DNA from: Muribaculaceae bacterium
Lineage (GTDB): Bacteria > Bacteroidota > Bacteroidia > Bacteroidales > Muribaculaceae
Length of the DNA: 56,759 bases
Assembly (NCBI GenBank): GCA_017462345.1
Contig: JAFTRI010000039.1
Location: 1-56,759 of the forward strand
Direction: 5' to 3'
Numbering within the stretch: the stretch's first letter is position 1; each line of letters begins with the position of its first letter. A program made the position numbers and the translations under genes. This document shows positions 28,612-38,342 of the stretch, piece after piece. Below the pieces are notes generated by a model. The model did no database searches and was not told the DNA's origin. It saw only the letters and a list, made by a program, of their open reading frames with translations.

Positions 28612-29394
28612 TTATATATCACCTGAAATTTCATATTGTCTCATGATGCTGCGTGAAAGCATCCTATAAATTCCGGCACTGTCCTCGTCAAGAAGTTCCA
28701 TGTGTCCCTGCATGGTTCCGCAGTCACCACGTCGCGCCGGCCCGGTCTGTCCGGCAGCAGGCGAGACTTTTTCCGCCTTGTCGAGAGTCACACGCAACAG
28801 AGGCATCAGTACATCAAACCCATATCCTCCATCTTCCAGCAATTTCCCGGCTATCGCCCACAGATGATTGGTAAAATTACATGCAAACACGGCTGCGGCA
28901 TGTATGCGCTTGCGCTGCCGACTATCGGCCACTTTCACTTCAGGCGACAGCAGCCGGGCAATCGTAGCAATCTCGGATTCAACCTCAGGGTTGCATCCCT
29001 CGATAAAAAACGGCACCTCCCGCACATCGACATCCACGTCCTTTGAGAAAGTCTGCAACGGATATAACACGCCATAACGCGTCATCCTGCATTTGAATAC
29101 ATCCATCGGGGCACTTCCCGACGTATGCACCCACAATGCTCTGCCATTTTCAGGCAATTGCTCTACAAGGGACCTGACAGCATCATCCTTTACCGACACG
29201 ATATAGACATCGGCCGACGGGTCGATATCGCTTATACTATCGGTGACAGGAATATCTACACCAATGCGCGAAACAAGCAATTCGGCATTGCATCTGTTTC
29301 TGCTGTAGATCTGCGATATGGCAACCTTTCCCGACAAGGCAATGGCAAGATGCGTCGCCACATTTCCAGCTCCGATAATAGCTACGCGAGTCAT
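28612..29394 (-). CDS. Rossmann-fold/DUF2520 protein
   Basis: A 260-residue putative NAD(P)-dependent oxidoreductase. N-terminal dinucleotide-binding VAIIGAGNVATHLA, then a DUF2520 helical domain with RIHAAAVFACNFTNHLW and GPARRGDCGTMQGHMELL. This is the Bacteroidetes DUF2520 protein usually found next to kdsC and maf; the reaction is not established, although the fold resembles ketopantoate and F420-type reductases. The ATG at 29394 begins the Rossmann strand directly; a longer frame runs into the nitroreductase gene. Two bases separate it from that gene and 11 from kdsC. Confidence 0.85.
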   Translation of the reverse strand: MTRVAIIGAGNVATHLAIALSGKVAISQIYSRNRCNAELLVSRIGVDIPVTDSISDIDPSADVYIVSVKDDAVRSLVEQLPENGRALWVHTSGSAPMDVFKCRMTRYGVLYPLQTFSKDVDVDVREVPFFIEGCNPEVESEIATIARLLSPEVKVADSRQRKRIHAAAVFACNFTNHLWAIAGKLLEDGGYGFDVLMPLLRVTLDKAEKVSPAAGQTGPARRGDCGTMQGHMELLDEDSAGIYRMLSRSIMRQYEISGDI

Positions 29395-29396
29395 TT

Positions 29397-29933
29397 TTAT
29401 ACCTCTTTCCAGCTTCCGATATGGACTTTTTCCCACAACAGTTTTGAAGTGTCACACGGACGGCGTTCCTCATCTTTATGCCCGAACGACACGATACACA
29501 CTACAGGTAACGTTTCCGGTATCCCGAGCAATTCCTGCACATATTCCTCCGATGGCATATTATCGGCCGTAAACCGTCCGCGCACCTGAATCCAGCAAGA
29601 ACCGAGCCCCAAGTCGGCAGCCTGCAACTGCATATACGAAGCAGCTATTGACGCGTCTTCGATCCACGGATCAGTAAGAGCAGGATCTACAGCCACAACA
29701 ACAGCGAAAGCAGCCTTGGCTATCGGCATTGCGCCCGACGGCTTGCATTGGCTCAGCCGTTCCAGCATTTCCTTATCCTCAACAACGACAAACTGCCACG
29801 GACGGCTGCTCTTGGATGTTGGAGCCATTAACGCGGCTTCAAGTATGAGCCTCACATCCTCCGGACTTACTTCATCTTGAGTATATCGACGTATGCTGCG
29901 CCGGTTAACGAGCAGTTCATGAATATTTTCCAT
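29397..29933 (-). CDS. Nitroreductase-family flavoprotein
   Basis: A 178-residue FMN-dependent oxidoreductase. Family features: RRSIRRYTQDEV (11-22), ALMAPTSKSSRPWQFVVV (34-51), a central IAASYMQLQAADLGLGSCW and the C-terminal GHKDEERRP. Natural substrate unknown. The ATG at 29933 fits the family start; a longer frame to 30194 overlaps the HU/SPOR gene in another frame and is not real. It is two bases from the DUF2520 gene and 31 from the gene upstream. Confidence 0.92.
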   Translation of the reverse strand: MENIHELLVNRRSIRRYTQDEVSPEDVRLILEAALMAPTSKSSRPWQFVVVEDKEMLERLSQCKPSGAMPIAKAAFAVVVAVDPALTDPWIEDASIAASYMQLQAADLGLGSCWIQVRGRFTADNMPSEEYVQELLGIPETLPVVCIVSFGHKDEERRPCDTSKLLWEKVHIGSWKEV

Positions 29934-29964
29934 AATTATAATATTGTTGATTTTGCAGTTAAAA

Positions 29965-30981
29965 TTATCGGCGACACACCCAAGCTCCGGGATATTCGGC
30001 AGCAAAAGCCAGGTCCTGCAACGGTAACACAGCCTGGGAAAAAGTTGTACCGGTTGCAGCATACACACGGAACCTACCATCCTTTTCAAGTATTTCCAAC
30101 TGCTGTCCGATACCTGCTGCCGCGACATACTCTTCGGCCAATTCACGCGACGCGAGCGATGCCACCACAAGACAATAACTGTCATTGTCGTCAATGCGCA
30201 ACCCGTCCGCAGTCATTGGTCCGTCCTCTATATCCGCAACAATTTCTGCTGCTTCAGCCCTACATTCCACTGTGTCGATAACCGAGACGCCTCCATTATC
30301 CGAAGGTATTGCAATAAATAATTCCAACCCCTCGGTCGATGCGGGACGGACGTCTTCTGGCATTGTCACTGCAGGAGTTGACATTGAGGCCTGAAGCACG
30401 CTATCATCGACAACAAGAGGAGTCGACAGCACAAAGCCAAGACCGATCAACAGCAACAGTGATGCTGCAACTTTAAATATATTGCGACTTATAGGCAGAT
30501 ATATCACATCTTTGTGTCCATGTTCTTCCGAATCAGTTTCCGGCGCATGTTTTACCTTAGCCGACAACGGGCATACACCCACCGCTTTCAACCCTATAAA
30601 TTCCGACGACGTGTCAATTCCGGCAAACGGTTCAAAAATTGCAGTGCCTTCACCATTACTGCGGAACACACCGACTCGCGGTATTGCAACCTCTCCATCC
30701 GATTCCAGTTGATGACGGAGTGCATTTACCTCCTCCGCAATAAGTTCCACAGCATTATCATAACCGATCCCGTTCCGTCGTGACACTGACGAGGCAAGCA
30801 TTCCATCATTATGAGTGATCGACGGATTAAATCCCAATGATCTCGCAGGAGGAAGGATTTCCCCTCCCTCGTCTCCGAGTCTCGCAGGATGATATTGAGA
30901 CACGAATGCCCCCCATCCCGGCACCACTATGCAGTCATGCCGACGGGTAAGGTAATAAATATGTTCGCTGATATTATTCAC
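29965..30981 (-). CDS. HU-CCDC81/SPOR-domain membrane protein
   Basis: A 338-residue single-pass protein. N-terminal cytosolic HU-CCDC81-type region (about 1-140; IYYLTRRHDCIVVPGWGAFV, GEVAIPRVGVF), a membrane helix (about 167-187), a Pro/Ser-rich periplasmic linker, and a C-terminal SPOR domain (about 268-335) that normally binds denuded peptidoglycan at division sites. This combination is known in Bacteroidetes. It suggests a link between a cytosolic HU-fold domain and septal wall; that is inference. It is the first gene of the operon that ends with maf. Confidence 0.88.
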   Translation of the reverse strand: MNNISEHIYYLTRRHDCIVVPGWGAFVSQYHPARLGDEGGEILPPARSLGFNPSITHNDGMLASSVSRRNGIGYDNAVELIAEEVNALRHQLESDGEVAIPRVGVFRSNGEGTAIFEPFAGIDTSSEFIGLKAVGVCPLSAKVKHAPETDSEEHGHKDVIYLPISRNIFKVAASLLLLIGLGFVLSTPLVVDDSVLQASMSTPAVTMPEDVRPASTEGLELFIAIPSDNGGVSVIDTVECRAEAAEIVADIEDGPMTADGLRIDDNDSYCLVVASLASRELAEEYVAAAGIGQQLEILEKDGRFRVYAATGTTFSQAVLPLQDLAFAAEYPGAWVCRR

Positions 30982-31114
30982 ACAGCAAATTTACTCAACT
31001 TATACCGACTAATCAAAATTTACGTGACAAATTTTCCCGGCTTTCTTTTCTGAAAATAGTCTAAAAATAGCCTAAAATTTCTCGCCTTACATGCCAGATT
31101 CTGCACTATAGCAG

Positions 31115-31122
31115 TATTTTTG
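31115..31122 (+). promoter_or_regulatory. -7 box for the TPR lipid-free exported protein
   Basis: TATTTTTG; the first ATG of the longest frame (31125) lies only two bases beyond, ahead of the expected transcription start, so the ATG at 31149 must be used. Confidence 0.6.
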
Positions 31123-31148
31123 CAATGCAATCAACTGTTTTTCATGCT

Positions 31149-31961
31149 ATGACACGGATATTTGCCATTATTCTTATTCTGTTGCAACCGATCTGCGCAT
31201 TCGCTGACCAGCCCTACTTTGACCTGGCTGGAGAGGCCGACAAGGCAATAGCCGAGGACCGGTGGGGCGATGCAGAACAATATCTGCTTCAAGCCCTGCG
31301 GCTTGAACCCGGAAACCCGTCAAACGTCCTGCTGATGTCCAACCTCGGAATCGTGCGGTTCCATTTAGGACAGGACAGCCTTGCACTCGCCACTTTGAAT
31401 GAAGCCCATGCCATCGCTCCTGCCTCCGTGACCGTGCTTGCCAACCGTGCACGCATCCTGACAGCAATAGGACGGGAAAAGGATGCCTACATTGACTATT
31501 CACACATTCTCAGCCTCGACTCCACAGTCATCGAGCCACGATTCTACCACGGTATGATAGCGCTTCATTCCGGTGACATCATTACAGCAGAAACCGATTT
31601 CACAAAACTGAAGGAACTTTCTCCCAACGCCGCAATTACAGCCATAGCACTCGCCTCCCTGTATTCGTCGACAGGACGGTATTCCGATGCCATAAAACAA
31701 TACGGCATCCTGATAAAACATGAACCTACAGCCGAATATTACAGCGGTCGAGCTGCCTGCCACCTTATGCTCCAGCAACTCAATGAGGCTTCTGAAGACA
31801 TTGCGTCAGGTCTGAAACTCAACCCCGATGACGGGGAATTGTACCTGTACCGGGCCTACCTTAACCGACTGCGTTACCGCAACGACGATTCAGCAGCCGA
31901 TGCCCGCAAAGCAATCAGTCTCGGCATCGACCCGCAACGTGTGGCCGCACTGCTGCAATAA
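31149..31961 (+). CDS. Exported TPR-repeat protein
   Basis: A 270-residue protein with a signal peptide (MTRIFAIILILLQPICAFAD) followed by about six tetratricopeptide-like helical pairs over the whole length (for example AEQYLLQALRLEPGNPSNVL and ALATLNEAHAIAPASVTVLA). No other domain is seen. TPR proteins are usually scaffolds; the partner is unknown. The ATG at 31149 is chosen because the -7 box overlaps the upstream ATG. A hairpin follows at 31971. Confidence 0.85.
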   Translation: MTRIFAIILILLQPICAFADQPYFDLAGEADKAIAEDRWGDAEQYLLQALRLEPGNPSNVLLMSNLGIVRFHLGQDSLALATLNEAHAIAPASVTVLANRARILTAIGREKDAYIDYSHILSLDSTVIEPRFYHGMIALHSGDIITAETDFTKLKELSPNAAITAIALASLYSSTGRYSDAIKQYGILIKHEPTAEYYSGRAACHLMLQQLNEASEDIASGLKLNPDDGELYLYRAYLNRLRYRNDDSAADARKAISLGIDPQRVAALLQ

Positions 31962-31970
31962 CTGAAACAG

Positions 31971-32007
31971 ATGCGCCGGAATCCCACATTTGGGGACTCC
32001 GGCGCAT
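31971..32007. terminator. Hairpin between converging genes
   Basis: ATGCGCCGGA pairs with TCCGGCGCAT (10 bp), with an inner CCCA/TGGG extension. T-runs are poor on both sides, so its efficiency as a terminator is uncertain; its place between converging stops supports the role. Confidence 0.55.
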
Positions 32008-32026
32008 TAGTATCGGATTGAAAATA

Positions 32027-32236
32027 TTACTTTACAAGAGCAAGAAGAAGTTCTTTTTCATCTTCGCTTTCGCTGATAGTAATTTTGTTTTCACGTGCGA
32101 GCCAACCGATTGCTGCAAAGAGTTCCTTATCTTTGAGTTTGGTTACTTTCTTAATCTGCTTTGTACCCAAAACATCGGCTTCATTGAGAGCATTCCATAC
32201 AAGTCCTGCCCAATTTCCAATTGTTTCTACGTTCAT
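32027..32236 (-). CDS. Small winged-helix protein (DUF2582-like)
   Basis: A 69-residue protein matching, as I recall, the DUF2582 winged helix-turn-helix family: IGNWAGLVWNAL at the start, TKQIKKVTKLKDKELFAAIG as the recognition region, and WLARENKI. Probably a small DNA- or RNA-binding protein; the target is unknown. A -7 box lies at 32299-32306, which gives a leader of about 55 bases. Confidence 0.8.
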   Translation of the reverse strand: MNVETIGNWAGLVWNALNEADVLGTKQIKKVTKLKDKELFAAIGWLARENKITISESEDEKELLLALVK

Positions 32237-32298
32237 TTCTAATAAAGGTTGTTTTGATTCGACAATATATAAATATTGCCTTGATTAAAATTCGGGTG

Positions 32299-32306
32299 CA
32301 AAGGTA
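32299..32306 (-). promoter_or_regulatory. -7 box for the winged-helix gene
   Basis: TACCTTTG on the minus strand, 62 bases before the start codon. No -33 match. Confidence 0.5.
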
Positions 32307-32430
32307 GCAATAATTCGCGAATATTTTGTATATTACAGCATAAATTTCGACCATTCTGTACATATTCCACTGAAAAACATCCCATTACACCAACAGACAC
32401 GCCCATTATCCATATCTGAACCCTTTTTCG

Positions 32431-32438
32431 TATATTTG
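32431..32438 (+). promoter_or_regulatory. -7 box for rsgA
   Basis: TATATTTG. The longest frame would start with a TTG inside this box, so initiation must be further on, at 32469. Confidence 0.6.
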
Positions 32439-32468
32439 CAACAGACAAAACCATTTTTTAGATTTTAC

Positions 32469-33410
32469 ATGCCCGAAGGAATAGTCATAAAAAATACAGG
32501 TAACCGGTACACGGTAAAGACCGGCAACGGCAAAGAGATCATCTGCAACATAAAAGGGAATTTCAGGCTCAAAGGGATACGCACCACCAATCCCATTGCC
32601 GTCGGGGATCACGTTTCAATTACAGTCAATAACGACGGGACAGCCTACATAACACAAATATCTCCACGAAAGAACTACATTATACGCCGGGCAAGCAACC
32701 TGTCAAAGGAAGCCCACATCATTGCAGCAAATATCGACAAGGCATTTCTCATTGTGACACTCGCCCATCCCGCAACATCGACCACATTTATTGACAGGTT
32801 TCTCGCAACAGCCGAAGCCTATCGCATTCCCACGACCATAGTCATCAACAAAACCGATCTCATGACAACACCCGAGGACAAGGAATACCTTGAAGCGGTT
32901 ACCTTCCTATACAGCAACATCGGATACGAAGTCATCGGAGTGTCGGCACTCACCGGAGAAGGGATGCAGCATTTAAAGACAATGCTTGACGGAAACATAT
33001 CATTACTGTCCGGCAACTCGGGAGTCGGGAAAACCTCCATTATAAACGCTATAATGCCACACTTGGATCTACGCACCGCAGCAATATCCGCAACCCATGA
33101 CACCGGAATGCACACCACAACATTTTCCGAGATGTTTCCTTTGCCTGACGGAAACGGATACATTATCGACACCCCGGGAGTAAAAGGGTTCGGTACAATC
33201 GACTTTGACGAGCATGAGGTCGCCCATTTCTTCAAAGAAATATTCGAGATCTCGCAGGATTGCCGTTACAGCGACTGCACCCACACCCATGAGCCCGGAT
33301 GTGCAGTACTGACAGCCATTAAGGAAAGCCGCATAGCACAATCACGCTATACGTCCTACCTTAGCATCCTCGACGACTCCGCCCCCGACAAGTACCGCAA
33401 ACCTTTCTGA
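32469..33410 (+). CDS. rsgA: Ribosome small-subunit-dependent GTPase A
   Basis: Late 30S-assembly GTPase. The 313-residue protein has an N-terminal OB-fold, then the circularly permuted GTPase with G4 NKTDL before G1 GNSGVGKTS and G3 DTPGVK, and the C-terminal zinc site around CRYSDCTHTHEPGC. ATG at 32469 (MPEGIVIKNTG) is the usual family start and follows the -7 box by 30 bases. Monocistronic; a shared hairpin separates it from alaS. Confidence 0.96.
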   Translation: MPEGIVIKNTGNRYTVKTGNGKEIICNIKGNFRLKGIRTTNPIAVGDHVSITVNNDGTAYITQISPRKNYIIRRASNLSKEAHIIAANIDKAFLIVTLAHPATSTTFIDRFLATAEAYRIPTTIVINKTDLMTTPEDKEYLEAVTFLYSNIGYEVIGVSALTGEGMQHLKTMLDGNISLLSGNSGVGKTSIINAIMPHLDLRTAAISATHDTGMHTTTFSEMFPLPDGNGYIIDTPGVKGFGTIDFDEHEVAHFFKEIFEISQDCRYSDCTHTHEPGCAVLTAIKESRIAQSRYTSYLSILDDSAPDKYRKPF

Positions 33411-33435
33411 CCCATAAGTTCTACCATAATATGCT

Positions 33436-33471
33436 AAAAAGGTGCGCCATCTCTCAGTCCGGCACACCTTT
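33436..33471. terminator. Bidirectional terminator between rsgA and alaS
   Basis: AAAGGTGCGCC pairs with GGCACACCTTT with one mismatch. On the minus strand it is followed by a run of T (the AAAAA at 33436-33440), so it should end alaS as well as rsgA. Confidence 0.75.
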
Positions 33472-33492
33472 CTCTCTATGCTGTTGCATCAG

Positions 33493-36114
33493 CTACGCTT
33501 CAAGCAATTCGCGCAACTTCTGACCGGCAGCAGATATTCCGTCCTTATCTTTTCCTCCGGCCTGTGCAAATCCAGGCTGTCCGCCGCCGCCACCCTTAAT
33601 GGTCTTGGCAGCCTCACGCACCATTGCCGACGCGTTTCGCCCTTCCTTGACAAGATCCTCGGTTAGCATAACCGTAAGCAACGGCTTGCCCGACATGTCA
33701 ACCGTAGCGGCAAGGAATGCCGTGCGCTCAGGTGACGCGGTCCTTACCCCGAATGCCACCCCCTTGACAACATCGGGGACACGCACCCCATGCAACGTGA
33801 CGAGCTTAATCCCGTTAACATCAACAGCCTTTTCAAGTTGCTGACGGGTTATATTGTTGACGCGTTCCTGGAAATATTCCTCGGCCTGCTTGCGCAACTC
33901 GGCATTTTCCTCAATCGACTTGCGTAACGTCTGCAGCAGGTTCGGAGCATTGTTGAACATTCCGGCAATCTCTTTCAATTCATTGGTAAGATCATCGACC
34001 GCCTTCTCGACATTGGCACCCGTTATTGCTTCGATACGGCGTATACCGGCAGCAATGCTGCTCTCCGACACAATCTTTATCATTCCGATGTTTCCGGTAT
34101 TGTCAACGTGTGTTCCTCCACACAACTCAACTGAGTCTCCGTATTTTATCACGCGCACCTCTTCACCATACTTTTCCCCGAACAATGCCATGGCGCCCAT
34201 TGCCTGAGCCTCAGCAATCGGCACGTTACGGCGTTCGTCACGTGCGATAGCCTGACGCACTTTCCTGTTGGCAAGATGTTCCACAGCCGATATTTCCTCA
34301 GGGGTCATCTTCTGGAAATGGGAGAAGTCAAATCTCAATACATCTGGCGACACAAACGAGCCCTTCTGCTCGACATGTGTCCCTAACACCTCCCTCAATG
34401 CCTCATGGAGCAAGTGAGTGGCAGTGTGATTGCACGACGTGGAAAGGCGTGCGTCCTCATTTATCGAAGCCGTGAACGTAGCATTGACATCAGCCGGCAA
34501 TTTTTTTGCCAGATGCACACCTACTCCGTTTTCACGCTTTGTGTCATATATCTCTATTGTTTCATTGCCGTCAGTGAGTATTCCTCGGTCTCCTACCTGC
34601 CCTCCCATTTCGGCATAGAACGGCGTAACCGACAATATGATCTGATAAAATTCCTGATTTTTCTGTTTCACCTTGCGGTAGCGCAATATCCGGGTCGTCG
34701 CTGAAGTCCGGTCATATCCTACAAACTCCTGTTCGCCCTCGCGCACCACCACCCAGTCACCTGTTTCCACAGCTGCGGCGTTTCGTGCACGGGCTTTCTG
34801 CGCAGCCATTTCACTGTCAAAGCCGGCATGGTCAAGTGTCATGGCATTCTCTTTCAGTATCAGTTCGGTCAAGTCAAGCGGGAAACCGTATGTATCATAT
34901 AGGACAAAAGCCTCTTTACCCGAAATCTCATTTTTTCCCTGAGCCTTTGCGGCCTCGATAGCATTATCGAGCAGCCTGATTCCGTTTTCAAGTGTCCTCA
35001 GGAACGAATCCTCTTCCTCCTTGATTACCTTCATTATCAGCTCACGCTGCTTGGCTATTTCAGGATAAGCCTCACCCATACTGTCGATAAGCGTATCAAC
35101 AAGACGATACATGAATGCCAACTTCTGTTCAAGGAATGTATAGGCATACCGCACGGCACGGCGCAGGATACGGCGTATCACATAACCTGCTTTGGCATTT
35201 GACGGGAGTTGTGAATCTGCTATCGAAAACGAAATCGTACGCACATGGTCGGCGATTACACGCATTGCAATGTCAACCTTGCCGTTTTCCCCATACTTTT
35301 TACCGGATAATTCCGCAATCTTTCCGATAAGGGGAGTAAATACATCAGTGTCATAGTTTGAGGTCTTTCCCTGCAATGCCATGCACAAGCGTTCAAATCC
35401 CATACCGGTATCGATAACCTTTGCGGGAAGTCCCTCAAGCGAACCGTCAGCCTTTCGGTTGTACTGCATGAACACGAGATTCCATATCTCTATCACCTGC
35501 GGATGGTCATGATTCACAAGATCACGTCCGGAAACAGCGGCACGTTCTTCGTCACTGCGCAAGTCGATGTGTATCTCCGAACAAGGGCCGCAAGGTCCCG
35601 TGTCTCCCATTTCCCAGAAATTATCATGCTTGTTACCATTGATGATGTGATCCTTGGGAAGATGCTTTTCCCATATTGCAGCCGCCTCATCGTCGCGTGA
35701 CAGGCCATCCTCTGACGCGCCCTCGAACACCGTGGCATACAGATGTTCGGGATTAAGTTTCAGCACATCCACAAGATATTCCCACGCCCAGTCGATAGCC
35801 TCCTGCTTGAAATAGTCGCCGAATGACCAGTTTCCGAGCATTTCAAACATCGTATGGTGATAGGTATCCATCCCCACCTCTTCAAGGTCATTATGCTTAC
35901 CGCTCACACGCAGGCATTTCTGGGAATCGGCAACGCGTTTGTATTTTGCCGCGGCATTTCCAAGAATGATGTCCTTGAACTGGTTCATACCAGCGTTGGT
36001 AAACATCAACGTGGGGTCATCTTTAATAACCATTGGAGCCGAGGGCACAATCTGGTGCCCCTTGCTACGGAAAAAGTCCTTGAACGACTCTCGTATTTCC
36101 TTTGCTGTAAGCAT
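33493..36114 (-). CDS. alaS: Alanyl-tRNA synthetase
   Basis: Charges tRNA-Ala and edits mischarged products. The 873-residue protein is full length: class II core at the N-terminus ([34 protein letters not shown]), editing domain with the zinc motifs NHTATHLLH and [10 protein letters not shown], and the C-terminal domain ending in [15 protein letters not shown] -7 box lies at 36162-36169. Confidence 0.97.
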   Translation of the reverse strand: MLTAKEIRESFKDFFRSKGHQIVPSAPMVIKDDPTLMFTNAGMNQFKDIILGNAAAKYKRVADSQKCLRVSGKHNDLEEVGMDTYHHTMFEMLGNWSFGDYFKQEAIDWAWEYLVDVLKLNPEHLYATVFEGASEDGLSRDDEAAAIWEKHLPKDHIINGNKHDNFWEMGDTGPCGPCSEIHIDLRSDEERAAVSGRDLVNHDHPQVIEIWNLVFMQYNRKADGSLEGLPAKVIDTGMGFERLCMALQGKTSNYDTDVFTPLIGKIAELSGKKYGENGKVDIAMRVIADHVRTISFSIADSQLPSNAKAGYVIRRILRRAVRYAYTFLEQKLAFMYRLVDTLIDSMGEAYPEIAKQRELIMKVIKEEEDSFLRTLENGIRLLDNAIEAAKAQGKNEISGKEAFVLYDTYGFPLDLTELILKENAMTLDHAGFDSEMAAQKARARNAAAVETGDWVVVREGEQEFVGYDRTSATTRILRYRKVKQKNQEFYQIILSVTPFYAEMGGQVGDRGILTDGNETIEIYDTKRENGVGVHLAKKLPADVNATFTASINEDARLSTSCNHTATHLLHEALREVLGTHVEQKGSFVSPDVLRFDFSHFQKMTPEEISAVEHLANRKVRQAIARDERRNVPIAEAQAMGAMALFGEKYGEEVRVIKYGDSVELCGGTHVDNTGNIGMIKIVSESSIAAGIRRIEAITGANVEKAVDDLTNELKEIAGMFNNAPNLLQTLRKSIEENAELRKQAEEYFQERVNNITRQQLEKAVDVNGIKLVTLHGVRVPDVVKGVAFGVRTASPERTAFLAATVDMSGKPLLTVMLTEDLVKEGRNASAMVREAAKTIKGGGGGQPGFAQAGGKDKDGISAAGQKLRELLEA

Positions 36115-36161
36115 TTTTTCTATCTGATTTTAATCGTTAATATGCGTTTTGTAATAATCGG

Positions 36162-36169
36162 CAAAATTA
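36162..36169 (-). promoter_or_regulatory. -7 box for alaS
   Basis: TAATTTTG on the minus strand, 47 bases before the alaS start codon. Confidence 0.5.
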
Positions 36170-36204
36170 CACCAATAATCTGGGTTTTGCAAGTCCGCCG
36201 GCTT

Positions 36205-36924
36205 TTAGAAAGCCCATTTCACCGCCAGCGTAGGTATGGCATAAAAGCGGTTATTGATACCGCTTGCGGGCCACACGAGATTATTGGTAATCTCCACCTC
36301 AGCACCTACACTCATTCTGAAATCGTCATCCACACCTTTCAATGCGGCAAGATTGAACCAGAATTGGGGTTCACTGCCAAATACGAGCGAACCGTTCACG
36401 CTATTGTCATGTGACAAGTCGGCATAACCGCTGAATGTACATAATCCTTTCACAAAATGGATACCCCACACGGCGGTCAGCTGCCAGCTGTGTTTTGTCC
36501 CCACCTTTTGACGGGCAAGATACCGGTACATAGCCTGCACCGAAAAAGTCCGCGTGTAATCCTTGTTGGTCCAGTTGTATGCTACACCGGCAAGATAAGC
36601 GTCATTATAGCTTCCGGCATTCGACAATCCTCCGTTATATTCTACATGAACCGCTACCGGTGCTTTCCAGAACCGTAATTCGCGCGAGAACTCGGCATAC
36701 GCGCTCTCCATGACATTGTCTCCAAAATTTCCGTCGACAAAGAAATAGGTGCTACCCCACTTGTCGGCCGAGAAATTCTCTATCGTGGCCGTCCAATGCT
36801 GCCTGTTGGAAAGTTCTTTACCATATAATGCGTGACCGAAGTCATAGTGCATCTGCACATTCAACTGGGCTGCCGAAATCACCGGCACCGATAGCACAAG
36901 AAATATTAGCAGTATTTTTTTCAT
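36205..36924 (-). CDS. DUF5020-family outer-membrane protein
   Basis: A 239-residue exported protein (signal MKKILLIFLVLSVPVISAA) with strands of alternating hydrophobic and polar residues and a C-terminal phenylalanine (TLAVKWAF), as in outer-membrane barrels. Segments such as NVQMHYDFG and STYFFVDGNFGDN suit DUF5020, which is related to the nucleoside channel Tsx as far as I recall. It follows the NCS2 purine permease by 16 bases on the same strand; together they could form an outer- plus inner-membrane route for nucleobases. ATG at 36924 is chosen, since the longer frame overlaps the permease gene. Confidence 0.75.
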   Translation of the reverse strand: MKKILLIFLVLSVPVISAAQLNVQMHYDFGHALYGKELSNRQHWTATIENFSADKWGSTYFFVDGNFGDNVMESAYAEFSRELRFWKAPVAVHVEYNGGLSNAGSYNDAYLAGVAYNWTNKDYTRTFSVQAMYRYLARQKVGTKHSWQLTAVWGIHFVKGLCTFSGYADLSHDNSVNGSLVFGSEPQFWFNLAALKGVDDDFRMSVGAEVEITNNLVWPASGINNRFYAIPTLAVKWAF

Positions 36925-36940
36925 GACCTGACAGTTTTTT

Positions 36941-38224
36941 TTACACAAGGAATTTCAACATGAAAAATGCAGCCAGAATGTACATTCCCACAGTCACTTT
37001 CTTGAATTTCCCGCTGCACAGGTTAATGAATATGTAACTGAGATGTCCGAGGACTATACCATCCGATATACTGTATGACAACGGCATCATTATGATACAG
37101 ATAAATGCAGGCACAGCTTCGGCATAATCGCTGAAATTGACTTTCAGCACAGATCCCATCATCATAAGCCCCACAAGCACAAGGACTGGTGCTGTGGCGG
37201 CCGCCGGAATAGCAAGAAACAGCGGAGCGAAGAACAGTGCCAGCAGGAAGCACGCTCCGGTTATTACCGCTGTCAGACCGCTACGTCCACCCTCATTTAC
37301 GCCAGCGGCACTCTCTACATAGACAGCTACCGTACTTGTTCCCATCATCGCCCCTGCCGTTGTCGCAATGGAGTCGACCATAAATACCTCCTTCAACCGG
37401 GGGATCTTGCCGTTTTTCACCATCCCGGCACGGGTAGTCACTCCGATAACCGTACCTATACAGTCAAACAGGTCTACAAACAACAACGTGAACACAATGA
37501 TAATCATCTCCTTGGTAAAAATGTTACTCCACTCAAATTTCATGAAGATAGGCTCTACCGACGGGGGGACACTGAACACTCCGTCGATACAGGTGACCCC
37601 GAGAGGAATACCGATCAATGTCGTCACCAGAATACCGAACAGTAATGCACCCTTCACATTCTTGACAAGCAGCACCGACGTCACTACAATACCTATCACA
37701 CCAAGCAGAGCCGAGCCTGAAGAGAGATTACCCAGACTCACAAGCGTAGCCTCATTATTGACAATAATTCCGGCACTCTTCAGCCCGATAAAGGCGATAT
37801 ACAGTCCGATGCCGGCACTGATGGCATTCTTGAGCGTTTCAGGAATGACATCCACTATCTTTTCACGGAGATTGGTTATGGTCAGCAATATGAATACTAT
37901 TCCCTCAAGGAATACGGCCGTCAGGGCAAACTGCCAGGAATATCCCATGATCATGCACACAGTATAGGCAAAGAACGCATTAAGTCCCATTCCGGGAGCA
38001 AGTGCCAACGGCAACTTGGCATAAAGCCCCATAAAGATTGTGGCAAGAGCCGACATCACGACTGTTGTTGTAAACAACGCGCCTTTATCCATACCGGTCT
38101 CGCCAAGTATATTGGGATTGACGGCAAGAATATAGGCCATGGTCAGGAATGTGGTGATTCCGGCCATGATTTCCGTTCTCACGGTAGATAGTTTAGGGTC
38201 AAAACCGAATAATTTCGTAAGCAT
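36941..38224 (-). CDS. NCS2-family purine (guanine/hypoxanthine-type) permease
   Basis: A 427-residue inner-membrane transporter with about 12-14 helices. MAGITTFLTMAYILAVNP near the N-terminus, LPLALAPGMGLNAFFAYTV and the central FTLLFVDLFDCIGTVIG belong to the AzgA/PbuG branch of NCS2, which imports guanine, hypoxanthine or adenine. Substrate is inferred from the family. It is followed by the DUF5020 barrel gene. Confidence 0.9.
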   Translation of the reverse strand: MLTKLFGFDPKLSTVRTEIMAGITTFLTMAYILAVNPNILGETGMDKGALFTTTVVMSALATIFMGLYAKLPLALAPGMGLNAFFAYTVCMIMGYSWQFALTAVFLEGIVFILLTITNLREKIVDVIPETLKNAISAGIGLYIAFIGLKSAGIIVNNEATLVSLGNLSSGSALLGVIGIVVTSVLLVKNVKGALLFGILVTTLIGIPLGVTCIDGVFSVPPSVEPIFMKFEWSNIFTKEMIIIVFTLLFVDLFDCIGTVIGVTTRAGMVKNGKIPRLKEVFMVDSIATTAGAMMGTSTVAVYVESAAGVNEGGRSGLTAVITGACFLLALFFAPLFLAIPAAATAPVLVLVGLMMMGSVLKVNFSDYAEAVPAFICIIMMPLSYSISDGIVLGHLSYIFINLCSGKFKKVTVGMYILAAFFMLKFLV

Positions 38225-38250
38225 TTGATACAGTTATAAAATTTAAGCTA

Positions 38251-38258
38251 CAAATTTA
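38251..38258 (-). promoter_or_regulatory. -7 box for the NCS2-DUF5020 operon
   Basis: TAAATTTG on the minus strand, 26 bases before the permease start. Confidence 0.5.
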
Positions 38259-38342
38259 CACACAATTTTTAACATTCCTCCCATTTCCGCTAACAAAGAT
38301 AATTCCTTCCGGACACCGCCGATATGCGATAATGTCACCCCA

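Noticed and set aside
29397-30194. 265-codon extension of the nitroreductase frame
   Set aside because: The extra 87 residues overlap the HU-CCDC81/SPOR gene in another frame; the family start is at 29933.
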